Source: Candidatus Dormiibacterota bacterium | GTDB lineage: Bacteria > Chloroflexota > Dormibacteria > Dormibacterales > Dormibacteraceae | Direction of reading: 5' to 3' | Length of the DNA: 64,000 nucleotides | Assembly (NCBI GenBank): GCA_024280995.1 | Contig: JAMXLM010000023.1 | Coordinates: 62,001 to 126,000, forward strand | Part shown: in pieces, positions 1 through 8,116 of the stretch | Layout of the letters: each line of letters opens with the position of its first letter | Position numbering within the stretch: position 1 is the first letter of the stretch | Made by a program: the position numbers and the translations under genes | The notes under the pieces: model-generated | Told to the model about the DNA's origin: nothing | Databases searched by the model: none | What the model saw: only the letters and a program-made list of their open reading frames with translations

Positions 1-31
1 GCGTCAGCGAGGTGGCGGCGCGGCTAAGCAC
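1..31 (-). CDS. alpha-E domain protein, N-terminus only (cut by window edge)
   Basis: Only the first ten codons are present. Reading leftwards from GTG at 31 they give MLSRAATSLT, which resembles the usual opening of alpha-E proteins (MLSR-x-A-x-SL). An AGGAG Shine-Dalgarno site lies 6 nt upstream, just after the stop of the ATP-grasp gene. Alpha-E proteins are all-helical partners of circularly permuted ATP-grasp enzymes and transglutaminases in predicted peptide or amide-ligase clusters. The two neighbours here are exactly those partners, which is the main support for so short a fragment. Confidence 0.6.
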   Translation of the reverse strand, partial: MLSRAATSLT

Positions 32-39
32 GTTTGCTC

Positions 40-1482
40 CTAATCATTTGGGCCGATCACCCACGTGTCGCGGCTGCCGCCGCCCTGCGAGCTGTTGACC
101 ACGAGTGAGCCGGGCTTCAGGGCCACGCGCGTCAGCCCTCCGGGCGTGACGTAGACATCGGGGCCGGTCAGAACGAACGGCCGCAGGTCCTGGTGGCCGG
201 GCCGGAAAGCACCGCCGTCGAACACGGGCTGCACGGACAGCGACACCACCGGCTGTGCGATGAAAGCGCGGGGCCGCGCATCGATTCGTGCCCGAAACTC
301 GTCGCGTTCCTCGCGGGTCGATGCCGGTCCGATCAGCATCCCGTAGCCGCCGGAGGCGTCGGTCGTCTTGACCACCAGCCGGTCGAGGTGCTGCAGCACG
401 TACCGACGGTCGGAGTCGATCGCGCAGAGGTATGTCTCGACGTTGGGCAGAATCGGGTCCTCGTCGAGGTAGTAGCGGACGATCTTCGGCACGAACGCGT
501 ACACGGCCTTGTCGTCGGCGACGCCGTTGCCGAGGGCGTTGGCGAGAACGACGTTCCCAACCCGGTACGCGTTGACCAGACCCGCAACGCCGACCAGCGA
601 CTCCTGGCGGCCGAAGATCGGGTCCAGCCACTCGTCGTCGATCCGCCGGTAGATCACGTGGACCGGCTGAAGGCCCCGGGTCGTCCGCATGAACACGTGG
701 TCGTCGTCGACGACGAGGTCGGAGCCCTCCACGAGCTCGATGCCCATCTGCTTGGCGAGGTAGAGGTGCTCGTAGTAGGCCGAGTTGTTGATCCCCGGTG
801 TGAGCAGCACGACGGTCGGATCCTCGACGCCGTCGGGCGCCAGCCATCGCAGGTGGCGGAGCAGCTCGTGGACATAGCCCTCGACGGGGCGGACCGGGTA
901 TCCGGCAAACAGGTCCGGCAGCACGCGCTTCATCACGTAGCGGTTGGCCTGCACATACGACGCGCCCGACGGGGTCCGCAGGTTGTCCTCGAGGACGAAG
1001 AACTCGCCCTTCTCGTCTCGCACCAGGTCGATGCCCGCGATGTGGCAGTGGATGCCGTGCGGCACCGGCAGTCCTTCGATCTCTCGCATGTACAGGGAGC
1101 TGCTGAGGACGATCTCGGGCGGGATCGCGCGCTGCTTGAGGATGAGCTTGCGACTGTAGACGTCGTCGAGGAACAGGTTCAGCGCGCGCAGGCGCTGCGT
1201 CAGGCCCGCCTCCAGCCTTTCCCACGTCGAACCGTCGATCAGACGCGGGATCACGTCGAAAGGAAAGACCTTCTCCGTGCCCTGGGCGTCCGGATAGACG
1301 GCGAAGGTGATGCCGTGGTTGCGGAACATCTCCATCGCGAGCGTCCAGCGGCGCTGGAGCTCGGCGGCGCCGAGCCTGTTCAGCTCCTCGTAGAGTCGAT
1401 CGTAAGGAGGGCGCGGCCTGCCGGAGGCCGCAAGCATCTCGTCATAGAAGCCGTTGACGTCGTAGTTGGCATCGAGAGCCAC
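40..1482 (-). CDS. circularly permuted type 2 ATP-grasp protein (DUF404/DUF407)
   Basis: This is a 480-residue member of the circularly permuted ATP-grasp family, predicted to join a carboxylate to an amine using ATP. The N-terminus (ANYDVNGFYDEM) and the internal segments YRRIDDEWLDP and NALGNGVADDKAVY are family hallmarks. It ends VIGPND. I chose GTG at 1482 because the family normally starts a few residues before this motif; an in-frame TTG at 1509 would add nine unlike residues. It is transcribed away from two transglutaminase genes and towards an alpha-E gene 8 nt downstream. Family members are proposed to make or modify small peptides; no substrate is known. Confidence 0.9.
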   Translation of the reverse strand: MALDANYDVNGFYDEMLAASGRPRPPYDRLYEELNRLGAAELQRRWTLAMEMFRNHGITFAVYPDAQGTEKVFPFDVIPRLIDGSTWERLEAGLTQRLRALNLFLDDVYSRKLILKQRAIPPEIVLSSSLYMREIEGLPVPHGIHCHIAGIDLVRDEKGEFFVLEDNLRTPSGASYVQANRYVMKRVLPDLFAGYPVRPVEGYVHELLRHLRWLAPDGVEDPTVVLLTPGINNSAYYEHLYLAKQMGIELVEGSDLVVDDDHVFMRTTRGLQPVHVIYRRIDDEWLDPIFGRQESLVGVAGLVNAYRVGNVVLANALGNGVADDKAVYAFVPKIVRYYLDEDPILPNVETYLCAIDSDRRYVLQHLDRLVVKTTDASGGYGMLIGPASTREERDEFRARIDARPRAFIAQPVVSLSVQPVFDGGAFRPGHQDLRPFVLTGPDVYVTPGGLTRVALKPGSLVVNSSQGGGSRDTWVIGPND

Positions 1483-1518
1483 CGCTATAGTGTTGCCGCC
1501 ATCCCGCAATCTGCGAAG

Positions 1519-2334
1519 ACGATCAACTTACGGGTCGGCTGCGAATTCGAGTACGACGTGAGCGCCCCGACCGTCGCCACGGTGCAGGTGCGCCCCCGGT
1601 CGGACGCTCGCCACCAGCTAGTCACCGAGACCTGGTCGACCCAACCGTCACTGCCGGTCGACGAGTACGCCGACTTTTACGGCAACCCGATCAAGCGACT
1701 CGTCATGCCCGACGGCCGGCTCAAGCTGCGCTACGACGCCGTGGTCAGCGTGCCGGACGAGCCAGACCCCGATGCCAGCGCGGCGCCGCAGCTCCCGGTC
1801 GACGACCTGCCGGGAGAGCTGCTGCACTTCACGCTTCCGAGCCGCTACTGCCTTTCCGACCAGCTGATGGGCATGGCCTGGGACCTTTTCGGCGGATCCG
1901 AGCCCAGCGGCATGCGGGTGCGCGCGATCTGCGACTGGGTCCACGAAAACATCAAGTTTCAATACGGCACCAGCAGTCCGATGACCACCGCGGTCGACGT
2001 GCTCGAGCAGCGCAAGGGCGTCTGCCGCGACTTCGCGCACCTGGCGATCACGTTCTGCAGGGCTCTGAACATCCCGGCCAGGTACGTCTTCGGCTATCTC
2101 CCCGACATCTACGTCACGCCGCCTGACAGCCCGATGGATTTCGCCGCGTGGATGGAGGTCTACCTCGGTGACCGGTGGTGGACGTTCGATCCCCGCAACA
2201 ACAAGCGGCGTGTGGGCAGGGTCTTGATAGGCCGCGGAAGAGACGCTCTGGATGTGGCGATGATGACCACTTTCGGTCCGGCGGCGTTCAAGTCGATGGT
2301 GGTCTGGGCCGACGTGAACAAGGAGCCGAGCTGA
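1519..2334 (+). CDS. transglutaminase-like protein lacking the catalytic His; start codon unclear
   Basis: About 270 residues with an N-terminal beta domain (LRVGCEFEYDV) and a C-terminal transglutaminase-like fold. The catalytic Cys is in GVCRDFAHL and the Asp in WTFDPR, but the usual His position reads FAAWMEVY, so Ala replaces His. From memory other members of this subfamily also carry Ser or Ala there, so it may be a non-classical or binding-only member. No ATG, GTG or TTG occurs in frame between 1381 and 1557. The conserved N-terminus begins at ACG 1519 or ATC 1522; the first ordinary candidate, GTG 1558, would delete it. The stop overlaps the next gene (TGATG). Confidence 0.8.
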   Translation, partial: TINLRVGCEFEYDVSAPTVATVQVRPRSDARHQLVTETWSTQPSLPVDEYADFYGNPIKRLVMPDGRLKLRYDAVVSVPDEPDPDASAAPQLPVDDLPGELLHFTLPSRYCLSDQLMGMAWDLFGGSEPSGMRVRAICDWVHENIKFQYGTSSPMTTAVDVLEQRKGVCRDFAHLAITFCRALNIPARYVFGYLPDIYVTPPDSPMDFAAWMEVYLGDRWWTFDPRNNKRRVGRVLIGRGRDALDVAMMTTFGPAAFKSMVVWADVNKEPS

Positions 2335-3182
2335 TGGCGCTCGAGTGGGCGAGCGCCCGGCGTGCCTCGTACCTCGTGCGTCAGACGTTCCGGTACGTCT
2401 ACCCGCAGCCGATCAGCGACCTCAGCCATCGCCTGATCGTCATCCCGCCCGAGCTCTTCGGCGACCAGCGCCGTCTCTCCCACAACGTGACGGTCGCCCT
2501 CGATACGGCGAGCATCGAGAGCCACAGCGACCGGTTCGGCAACGTGGTGTTCGACGTCTTCGCCGCGCGAGTGCCCGAGGCGATCGAGTTCACGGCCGAG
2601 GTCGCCGTCGAGCGCGAGGCCGACCACCCCAACCGGCTGCCCGACGGCTGGCTCGCCGACGGTTATCTCCTCGAGCCGTCGCCACTGACCGAGCCGGACG
2701 ATCGGATCATGCGGGCGGCCGACGAGCTCGTCGGGGCCGGGGAGTGGGGGCTGCCGCTGGCGGACCGGATCAACGACTGGGTCTATCAGTCGATGACCTA
2801 CCGGCACGGGGCGACCGGCGTGCGCACCACCGCGGCGGAGGCCCTCGCGCTGGGTTCCGGCGTTTGCCAGGACTACGCCCACGTGATGCTTGCCGTCTGC
2901 CGCGCCTGCGGGCTGCCGTCGCGTTACGTGTCCGGCCACCTGGTCGGTCAGGGTGGAACCCACGCGTGGGTCGAGGTCGTGCTGCCGACGCGCGACGGGA
3001 CCGGGGACGCCATCGCCCACGCTTTCGACCCGACGCACGCGAGCCGGGGAGGCCTGGGCTACGTGACCGTGGCGGTGGGCGCGGATTACTCCGACGTCGC
3101 GCCGACCTCGGGCCACTACCGCTCAGGGGCGGCGGGGAGCCTGATCGCCACCAAGAAGGTCACCCTCACAGACCTGGCGTAG
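2334..3182 (+). CDS. transglutaminase-like cysteine protease family protein
   Basis: 282 residues with an N-terminal bacterial transglutaminase-associated beta domain (FRYVYPQPISDLSHRL) and a C-terminal transglutaminase core. The full triad is visible: Cys in GVCQDYAH, His in GTHAWVEV, Asp in AFDPT. The ATG shares one base with the TGA of the preceding gene, so the two are translationally coupled. One intact and one His-less paralogue side by side suggest a catalytic/pseudo-catalytic pair. The operon probably works with the ATP-grasp and alpha-E genes on the other strand; such clusters are proposed to ligate and cleave isopeptide or peptide bonds. The real substrate is unknown. Confidence 0.88.
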   Translation: MALEWASARRASYLVRQTFRYVYPQPISDLSHRLIVIPPELFGDQRRLSHNVTVALDTASIESHSDRFGNVVFDVFAARVPEAIEFTAEVAVEREADHPNRLPDGWLADGYLLEPSPLTEPDDRIMRAADELVGAGEWGLPLADRINDWVYQSMTYRHGATGVRTTAAEALALGSGVCQDYAHVMLAVCRACGLPSRYVSGHLVGQGGTHAWVEVVLPTRDGTGDAIAHAFDPTHASRGGLGYVTVAVGADYSDVAPTSGHYRSGAAGSLIATKKVTLTDLA

Positions 3183-3185
3183 TTC

Positions 3186-3215
3186 TTATCGAATCCACAT
3201 CCGGCGGTCTATAAA
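3186..3215 (+). promoter_or_regulatory. predicted leaderless promoter of the response regulator
   Basis: TATAAA at 3210-3215 ends 8 nt before the ATG at 3224 and no Shine-Dalgarno site is present, so the transcript probably starts at or next to the ATG. A weak -35 (TTATCG, 3186-3191) lies 18 nt upstream. Confidence 0.5.
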
Positions 3216-3223
3216 TCGATCGG

Positions 3224-3880
3224 ATGGCAGGCTCGAGGATTCTCGTCGTCGAAGACGACCCGCCGGTCGCGGCGATGCTGGAGCGCGTGCTCGGGACCGA
3301 GGGGTACGACGTAGCCATCGCCGGCGAAGGCGGCGATGCGATCCGGCGCGCCCGCGAGCGGCCGTTCGACCTGGTCGTGCTGGACCTGATGCTGCCGGGC
3401 CTCGACGGCATCGCCGTGTGCAGGAGGCTGCGAGCGGCAAGCTCGATCCCAATCCTCGTCTTGACGGCTCGAGGCAGGACAGAGGACCGGGTGCTGGGCC
3501 TCGACTCGGGCGCCGACGATTACGTCGCCAAGCCGTTCCACAACGAAGAGCTGCTGGCCCGCGTGCGCGCGCTGCTGCGGCGCACTACGCCGGCCGAGCA
3601 TCTGCGCTTCGGCGAGCTGCGCCTCGAGCCGGCGAGCCGCCAGGCCTGGAGGGCGGACCGCGCGCTGCCGCTTACGTCGACCGAGTTCGACCTCCTCGAG
3701 CACCTCATGCGCCACCCACGACAGGTCCTGTCCCGCGAACAGCTGCTCGAAGCGGTCTGGAGGGGCGAGGCGGAGACGGACAACGTCGTCGCGGTCTACG
3801 TCGGGTACCTCCGCCAGAAGCTGGGCGAACCACTGCTCGTGCACACCGTCCGCGGCGCCGGCTACGCGCTGCGCGAGTAG
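3224..3880 (+). CDS. OmpR/PhoB-family response regulator
   Basis: 218 residues: an N-terminal receiver domain (about 5-115) and a C-terminal winged-helix DNA-binding domain (about 125-217). The acidic pocket is VEDD near the N-terminus, the phosphorylated Asp is D54 in VVLDLMLPG, and the conserved Lys is K103 in VAKPF. The winged helix shows LTSTEFDLLEHL and VHTVRGAGYAL. The sensor kinase follows after 5 nt, so the pair forms one two-component system. The signal is unknown; the two membrane genes just downstream are possible targets. Confidence 0.95.
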   Translation: MAGSRILVVEDDPPVAAMLERVLGTEGYDVAIAGEGGDAIRRARERPFDLVVLDLMLPGLDGIAVCRRLRAASSIPILVLTARGRTEDRVLGLDSGADDYVAKPFHNEELLARVRALLRRTTPAEHLRFGELRLEPASRQAWRADRALPLTSTEFDLLEHLMRHPRQVLSREQLLEAVWRGEAETDNVVAVYVGYLRQKLGEPLLVHTVRGAGYALRE

Positions 3881-3885
3881 GCCAC

Positions 3886-5202
3886 TTGTCGCTCCGCCTG
3901 CGCCTGGCCCTGTTCGGCGTCGGCCTGGTCGCGCTGGCGCTGCTTGTCTTCGGCTTGCTTCTCTACGCCCTGCTCGCGCGCGGCGTGAACGGCAATCAAG
4001 ACGACGCGCTCCGCACGCGGGCGCAGCAGGCTGTCGCGTCGCTCAACGCGACCGCGCAGATCGCGCCCACTGCGCCGGTGGCGCCCGAAGACCTGAGGAC
4101 GAGCACCGACGTCTTCGTCGAGGTGTTCGACCGCGACTGGGCGCCCGTCTACTCGACGGGGGAGCCGGTCGTCACGCCGAACGGCGTGCGCGCTGGGTTC
4201 ACGACTGACGGCGGCTTCCGCCTGTACGTCGCCGCTTTCGACCGCGGTCATGTGGTGACCGGACAGTCGACGAAGGTGCCGCAGTCGAGCCTCTCAGGCA
4301 TCCTCGCCTTTCTCGTCATCGCCGGAATTGCCGGCCTGATTGCCGGCCTGATCGCCAGCTGGGTCGTCGCCGGGCGCGCCCTGGCCCCGCTCAAACGCGT
4401 GGCCGTGACGGCCGACGAGATCGGACGCACGCGCGACTTCGCTCGGCGCCTGGCGGTAAACGGCGCGCGAGACGAGGTCGGGCTGCTGGCCGCGAGCTTC
4501 AACGGCATGCTGGGCCGGCTCCAGGACGCGTTCGATTCGCAGCGTCAGTTCGTGTCCGACGCTTCGCACGAATTGCGTACGCCGTTGACGACGATCCAGG
4601 GCAACGCCGGGTTGCTCGCGTCGCGGAAGGTGCCGGAGGAGGTGCGGCGCGCGGCGGCCGAGGACGTCGCGAAGGAGGGCGCACGGATGGCGCGGCTCGT
4701 CGATCGCTTGCTTACTTTGGCGAGCGCGGACTCGGGCCTCGGCCTGACGCTGGCGCCGCTCGACCTGAAGTCGCTGGTCGACGAGGTCTGCCGCCAGGCC
4801 TCCCTGTCCCATCCTGACCGCACCGTCTCGGTCGATGCGACCGCCGCGCGCGTCGACGGCGACGACGACGCCCTTCGTCAACTGCTGTGGATCCTGCTCG
4901 ACAACGCTTTTCGTTTCGCGGCCGCCAACGTCGACGTCACGCTGTCGACCCAAGACGGATGGGCGCGCCTGCTCGTCGCCGACGACGGGCCAGGCGTCCC
5001 ATCGGAGCACCGCGAGCGGATCTTCGAACGCTTCTACAGGGTTGAAGGCTCGCGGGTGGGCTCGCACCCGGGTCTCGGCCTGTCGATCGCGCAGTGGATC
5101 GTCGGCCAGCACCGCGGAAGAATCGTCGCCGGCGACGCACGGCTCGGCGGCGCCGCGTTTCTCGTCGACCTGCCTCTCTTACCTCTCTTACGCGCTTCTT
5201 AA
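3886..5202 (+). CDS. sensor histidine kinase (HAMP/HisKA/HATPase)
   Basis: 438 residues from TTG 3886, which begins MSLRLRLALFGVG right after the regulator's stop. Two membrane helices (about 5-32 and 138-162) flank an extracytoplasmic sensor region of about 105 residues. HAMP (AGRALAPLKRV) follows, then the H-box SHELRTP, N-box LLDNAFRF, G1 DDGPGV and G2 GLGLSIA. All kinase motifs are intact. Near the C-terminus a 9-bp unit, cctctctta, occurs twice in tandem and encodes PLLPLL, a likely recent in-frame duplication at the end of the ATPase domain. It is the cognate kinase of the preceding regulator. Confidence 0.95.
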   Translation: MSLRLRLALFGVGLVALALLVFGLLLYALLARGVNGNQDDALRTRAQQAVASLNATAQIAPTAPVAPEDLRTSTDVFVEVFDRDWAPVYSTGEPVVTPNGVRAGFTTDGGFRLYVAAFDRGHVVTGQSTKVPQSSLSGILAFLVIAGIAGLIAGLIASWVVAGRALAPLKRVAVTADEIGRTRDFARRLAVNGARDEVGLLAASFNGMLGRLQDAFDSQRQFVSDASHELRTPLTTIQGNAGLLASRKVPEEVRRAAAEDVAKEGARMARLVDRLLTLASADSGLGLTLAPLDLKSLVDEVCRQASLSHPDRTVSVDATAARVDGDDDALRQLLWILLDNAFRFAAANVDVTLSTQDGWARLLVADDGPGVPSEHRERIFERFYRVEGSRVGSHPGLGLSIAQWIVGQHRGRIVAGDARLGGAAFLVDLPLLPLLRAS

Positions 5203-5224
5203 CCGCGGGCGCCACGCTCGTGGC

Positions 5225-6298
5225 ATGTTCGACATTGCACCGGACCACGCGATCGGTCTGTACGCAGGTCTCGCCGCCCTCGCTGTAGCGCTTCTGAGCC
5301 TCAAGCTGCGCCGCGGTCGCAAGCCTGTACCGGAAACCGTGCTCGGCGCTTCGGTGCTCATGGCGACCGCCGGAGGCATTCACCTTGGGCTTGTGTGGAC
5401 GCACCTCGACGAGACGATCACCGCCGCGCTGTTCGTAATGAACGGCGTCGCGTACGTCGCGCTGTCGCAGATGTACACGTGGCGGTGGTGGCGGCCCGCG
5501 TCGGTCGCGCTCATCACTGCCACGCTCCTCGGTTACCTCGGCTACATCGTGCTCGGCCTCGACACGCCCGACCAGGTGGCGATCGCCACCAAGCTGCTCG
5601 AGCTGACGACGCTGGGCCTGGTGCTCGTGCCAGTGGACGGCACGCACAGGTGGCGCCAGATGCGCTGGACCGCGCTGGGGGCGGCGCTTCCAGTCCTCAC
5701 GATCGTCACCCTCGCCACCGTGTGGATCGACGCCCTGGCACGCCCGGATGCGCAGCACGTGCACGCGGGCGCCATCTTGCAGGACACGAACGCCGTGCCC
5801 ACCCCCGAGCAGGTGGCGGCCGCGCAGCGACTGTACGACCAGACCGCCGCGGCGATCGCGCCCTATCGCGATTGGCGAAACGCGTGGGCGGCAGGCTACA
5901 GACCGGGCGGCCCGCAGACGATGCCATCGACGCACTGGATGAACCAGCGGAATGTCGAGGCGGGATACGTGATGGACCCGCGTCACCCCCAGGGCCTCGT
6001 CTATGCGAACACCAGGCACGGTCCGGTGCTGCTCGGCGCGATGTTTCAGATGCAGCACATCGGCCAGTTCGGGCCCGACCCTGGCGGGCCGCTCACGGCG
6101 TGGCACGAGCACGAAAACATCTGCTTCACGCCGTTCGGTGTGGAGTTCAGCCTGATGACGCCGACGGCGACGTGCCCCCTCGGTTCCATCGACATCAGCG
6201 CTGCGCCGATGCTGCACGTCTGGATCGTCGACAACCCCGCCGGCAGATTCGCCGTCGACATCGACGACAAGGTGGTGAGGAAGATTGATCAGGGCTGA
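5225..6298 (+). CDS. polytopic membrane protein with a His-rich extracytoplasmic domain, unknown function
   Basis: 357 residues. The first 170 or so hold about six hydrophobic helices (from GLYAGLAALAVALLSL to LTIVTLATVWIDAL). The rest is a soluble domain, probably outside the membrane, with TMPSTHWMNQRNVEAG, QGLVYANTRHGPVLLGA and the striking AWHEHENICF. The clustered His, Glu and Cys residues could bind a metal. I do not recognise the family with certainty. It starts 22 nt after the kinase gene and overlaps the next small membrane gene by 14 nt, so it may be part of, or a target of, the two-component operon. Confidence 0.75.
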   Translation: MFDIAPDHAIGLYAGLAALAVALLSLKLRRGRKPVPETVLGASVLMATAGGIHLGLVWTHLDETITAALFVMNGVAYVALSQMYTWRWWRPASVALITATLLGYLGYIVLGLDTPDQVAIATKLLELTTLGLVLVPVDGTHRWRQMRWTALGAALPVLTIVTLATVWIDALARPDAQHVHAGAILQDTNAVPTPEQVAAAQRLYDQTAAAIAPYRDWRNAWAAGYRPGGPQTMPSTHWMNQRNVEAGYVMDPRHPQGLVYANTRHGPVLLGAMFQMQHIGQFGPDPGGPLTAWHEHENICFTPFGVEFSLMTPTATCPLGSIDISAAPMLHVWIVDNPAGRFAVDIDDKVVRKIDQG

Positions 6299-6659
6299 AG
6301 CTTCGTCGCGTCCCGAGGCGGTGTTCGTGCTGCTGTTGATGCAGAGCCTCTTCTGGCTCATCGCGGGAATCTCGGCAATGCCGTTCGCGCTGGCAGGCGA
6401 GGTCTACATGGGCGGGCTCGGCGTGTTGACGATGCTGCTGGCGCTTGCGACGTTGCTGCTCGGGATCGGCGTGCTGTGGAGGATGAGGCGGGCGCGCGCC
6501 TTGACGATCGCTCTCGAAGTCGTATGCCTGTTCGGCGCGGCGGTTCTGCTCCTGCTGCCGATCGGCTCCAACGGCGGTGTGGTGTCGATCCTCGTGAACA
6601 CGGCGCTGCCGGTCGCGGTGCTCGTCCTTCTGCGCAAGGAAGCCGGTCGAACGTTCTGA
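6285..6659 (+). CDS. small four-helix membrane protein, unknown
   Basis: 124 residues with four hydrophobic segments and almost no soluble part (LMQSLFWLIAGISAMPFALAG, a Leu-rich segment, LFGAAVLLLLPIG, and a C-terminal helix ending LRKEAGRTF). It starts with TTG inside the end of the preceding gene (14-nt overlap), indicating co-translation. I do not recognise a family. Topology and linkage suggest a helper subunit of the His-rich membrane protein upstream, but that is inference. Confidence 0.65.
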   Translation: MIRAEASSRPEAVFVLLLMQSLFWLIAGISAMPFALAGEVYMGGLGVLTMLLALATLLLGIGVLWRMRRARALTIALEVVCLFGAAVLLLLPIGSNGGVVSILVNTALPVAVLVLLRKEAGRTF

Positions 6660-6666
6660 TTAGGCC

Positions 6667-7422
6667 GTGCTCTACATCGGGACTTCGGGTTGGCAGTACC
6701 GGCACTGGCGAGGGGTGTTCTATCCCGAGCGGCTTCCACAGCGGCTGTGGCTCCCGTATTTCGCCGAGCGCTACCAGACGGTAGAGGTGAACAACACGTT
6801 TTACAACCTCCCGGAGCGGACGGTGTTCGCCGGCTGGTACGACAGATCGCCACCCGACTTCGTGTTCGCCTTGAAGATGAGTCGCTACCTCACGCACCTG
6901 AAGCGACTGCACGAGCCGCACGAGCCAGTGCAGAGATTCATGGACCGCGCGTCCGCTCTGCGCTCAAAGCTCGGTCCCGTGCTCCTGCAGCTGCCGCCGG
7001 GATTGACGGCCGATGTCGAGCTGCTGAGCGCAACGATTCGGGCATTCCCGCCTGCAGCCCGCATCGCGGTGGAGTTTCGCGACGAGTCGTGGTTCACGTC
7101 TGCGACCCGGGATGTTCTGCAAAGCAACGGCGTGGCTCTCTGCCTGGCCGACTCTCCACGCCGCTCCCAGCCGGCGTGGCGGACCGCCCCATGGGGCTTC
7201 GTCCGGTTTCACGAAGGCTCCGAGCCTCATGCCCCCGGTTACGAGCGCGACGCGCTGCGCCGGTGGGTGGAGAGGATCGGAGAGACCTGGACCCGAGACG
7301 ACGACGTCTACGTCTATTTCAACAACGACATCGGCGGTTACGCGATCCGCGACGCGATCAGCTTCGCGGAGCTGGCGGCGGCTAGCGGGCTGAGGCCGAC
7401 GCGCGCACGCTCCGCCGCTTGA
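6667..7422 (+). CDS. DUF72 family protein (YecE-like TIM barrel)
   Basis: 251 residues. Typical DUF72 features: opening IGTSGWQYRHWRGVFYP, then VEVNNTFYNLP, FVFALKMSRYLTHLKRL, LGPVLLQLPPG, VEFRDESWF, and YVYFNNDIGGYA near the end. DUF72 proteins adopt a TIM barrel; their biochemical role is unresolved, although nuclease or radical-SAM-linked functions have been suggested. It begins with GTG 7 nt after the previous gene. Its last 41 nt overlap the convergent zincin gene on the other strand. Confidence 0.93.
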   Translation: MLYIGTSGWQYRHWRGVFYPERLPQRLWLPYFAERYQTVEVNNTFYNLPERTVFAGWYDRSPPDFVFALKMSRYLTHLKRLHEPHEPVQRFMDRASALRSKLGPVLLQLPPGLTADVELLSATIRAFPPAARIAVEFRDESWFTSATRDVLQSNGVALCLADSPRRSQPAWRTAPWGFVRFHEGSEPHAPGYERDALRRWVERIGETWTRDDDVYVYFNNDIGGYAIRDAISFAELAAASGLRPTRARSAA

Positions 7423-7861
7423 GCGCTTCGTCCGCGTCCTCGGTCGTCACGTAGCGACGGCGGAAGTTACGCAGCGCGAAGCGATCGCAAGCCGTCTCCG
7501 CGGACGAGCCCTTGCCGAGCATCTCGTCCAGATACCAGTGCATCCATTCGTGGCAGTACAGGAACCGAAGGACATCGCGCCGGGTGCCGAAGTACACGGT
7601 CTCCGAGGCCCACGCAAACCGCATGCCCGCGCCCCGCTTGCGCCGCGCGGCGTAGATCACGGGTTCCTTGAAGGTCCGCCACGGGACGGGCACCTGGAGG
7701 ACGATCCTCCGCTCGTCGAACTCACACCGGGCGGCCAGGTGCGGCCCCCACCGGTAGCGCAACGGCCTGACGACGACCTCGTAGTCGCAGCGCGGAAGGC
7801 CGCCCAGGATCTTTCGCGCCTGGGCGGAGCTGAGGCCTGGAAGCTCGGAGCGCACCTGCAT
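7382..7861 (-). CDS. small putative zinc metalloprotease (HEWMH motif)
   Basis: 159 residues. The core is FLYCHEWMHWYLDEMLG followed by AETACDRFAL, so an HExxH zinc motif is followed by a downstream acidic/His region as in minimal zincins such as the SprT/WSS1 type. The family itself is not one I can name. A TATCCT hexamer (7872-7877) lies 10 nt before the ATG and there is no Shine-Dalgarno, suggesting a leaderless mRNA. The 3' end lies inside the DUF72 gene for 41 nt. No signal peptide is visible, so a cytoplasmic role is likely. Confidence 0.75.
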   Translation of the reverse strand: MQVRSELPGLSSAQARKILGGLPRCDYEVVVRPLRYRWGPHLAARCEFDERRIVLQVPVPWRTFKEPVIYAARRKRGAGMRFAWASETVYFGTRRDVLRFLYCHEWMHWYLDEMLGKGSSAETACDRFALRNFRRRYVTTEDADEALKRRSVRASASAR

Positions 7862-7871
7862 CGGGAGAATC

Positions 7872-7877
7872 AGGATA
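7872..7877 (-). promoter_or_regulatory. -10 hexamer of the zincin gene
   Basis: Reads TATCCT on the minus strand, ending 10 nt before the ATG at 7861, with no Shine-Dalgarno sequence between. Confidence 0.45.
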
Positions 7878-7906
7878 GGTCGCCGTCGAGGGGGTTACCT
7901 GTGTAA

Positions 7907-8116
7907 ATGCCTGATTCAGCCGTCGGTCTTTTTCGCTCCCGTTCGGAGGCCCGGCAAGCCCTTCGAAAACTCGAGGTAGCCGGCGGCGACGGGCCTGGTG
8001 CCGGGCGTCCACCCGCTCGTGAGCGGCACCGCCTGGCCGCCGGGGCGATGGAGTCGACGCCGATGAGCGCTCCCACCGACGGACAGCCGCGACGTCCCCG
8101 GCCCGAAAGCGGCTAG
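7907..8116 (+). CDS. short ORF, possible remnant of a stress-protein-like gene
   Basis: 69 codons in the otherwise unassigned 7862-8190 interval. The first third (AVGLFRSRSEARQALRKLEV) looks like the first strand and helix of general-stress or DUF1269-type proteins. After about residue 27 the translation becomes Arg/Pro-rich low-quality sequence, as expected after a frameshift or truncation. No Shine-Dalgarno and no clear -10 were found. It may be a decayed gene rather than a working one, and the minus strand is also open here. The rest of the interval shows nothing I can assign. Confidence 0.3.
   Translation: MPDSAVGLFRSRSEARQALRKLEVAGGDGPGAGRPPARERHRLAAGAMESTPMSAPTDGQPRRPRPESG

Noticed and set aside
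44-1225. Long open frames antisense to the ATP-grasp, phosphofructokinase, Pro/Ala-rich and many other genes
   Set aside because: They are Arg/Pro/Ala-rich, lack starts with ribosome sites and mirror the third-base GC bias of a real gene on the other strand.
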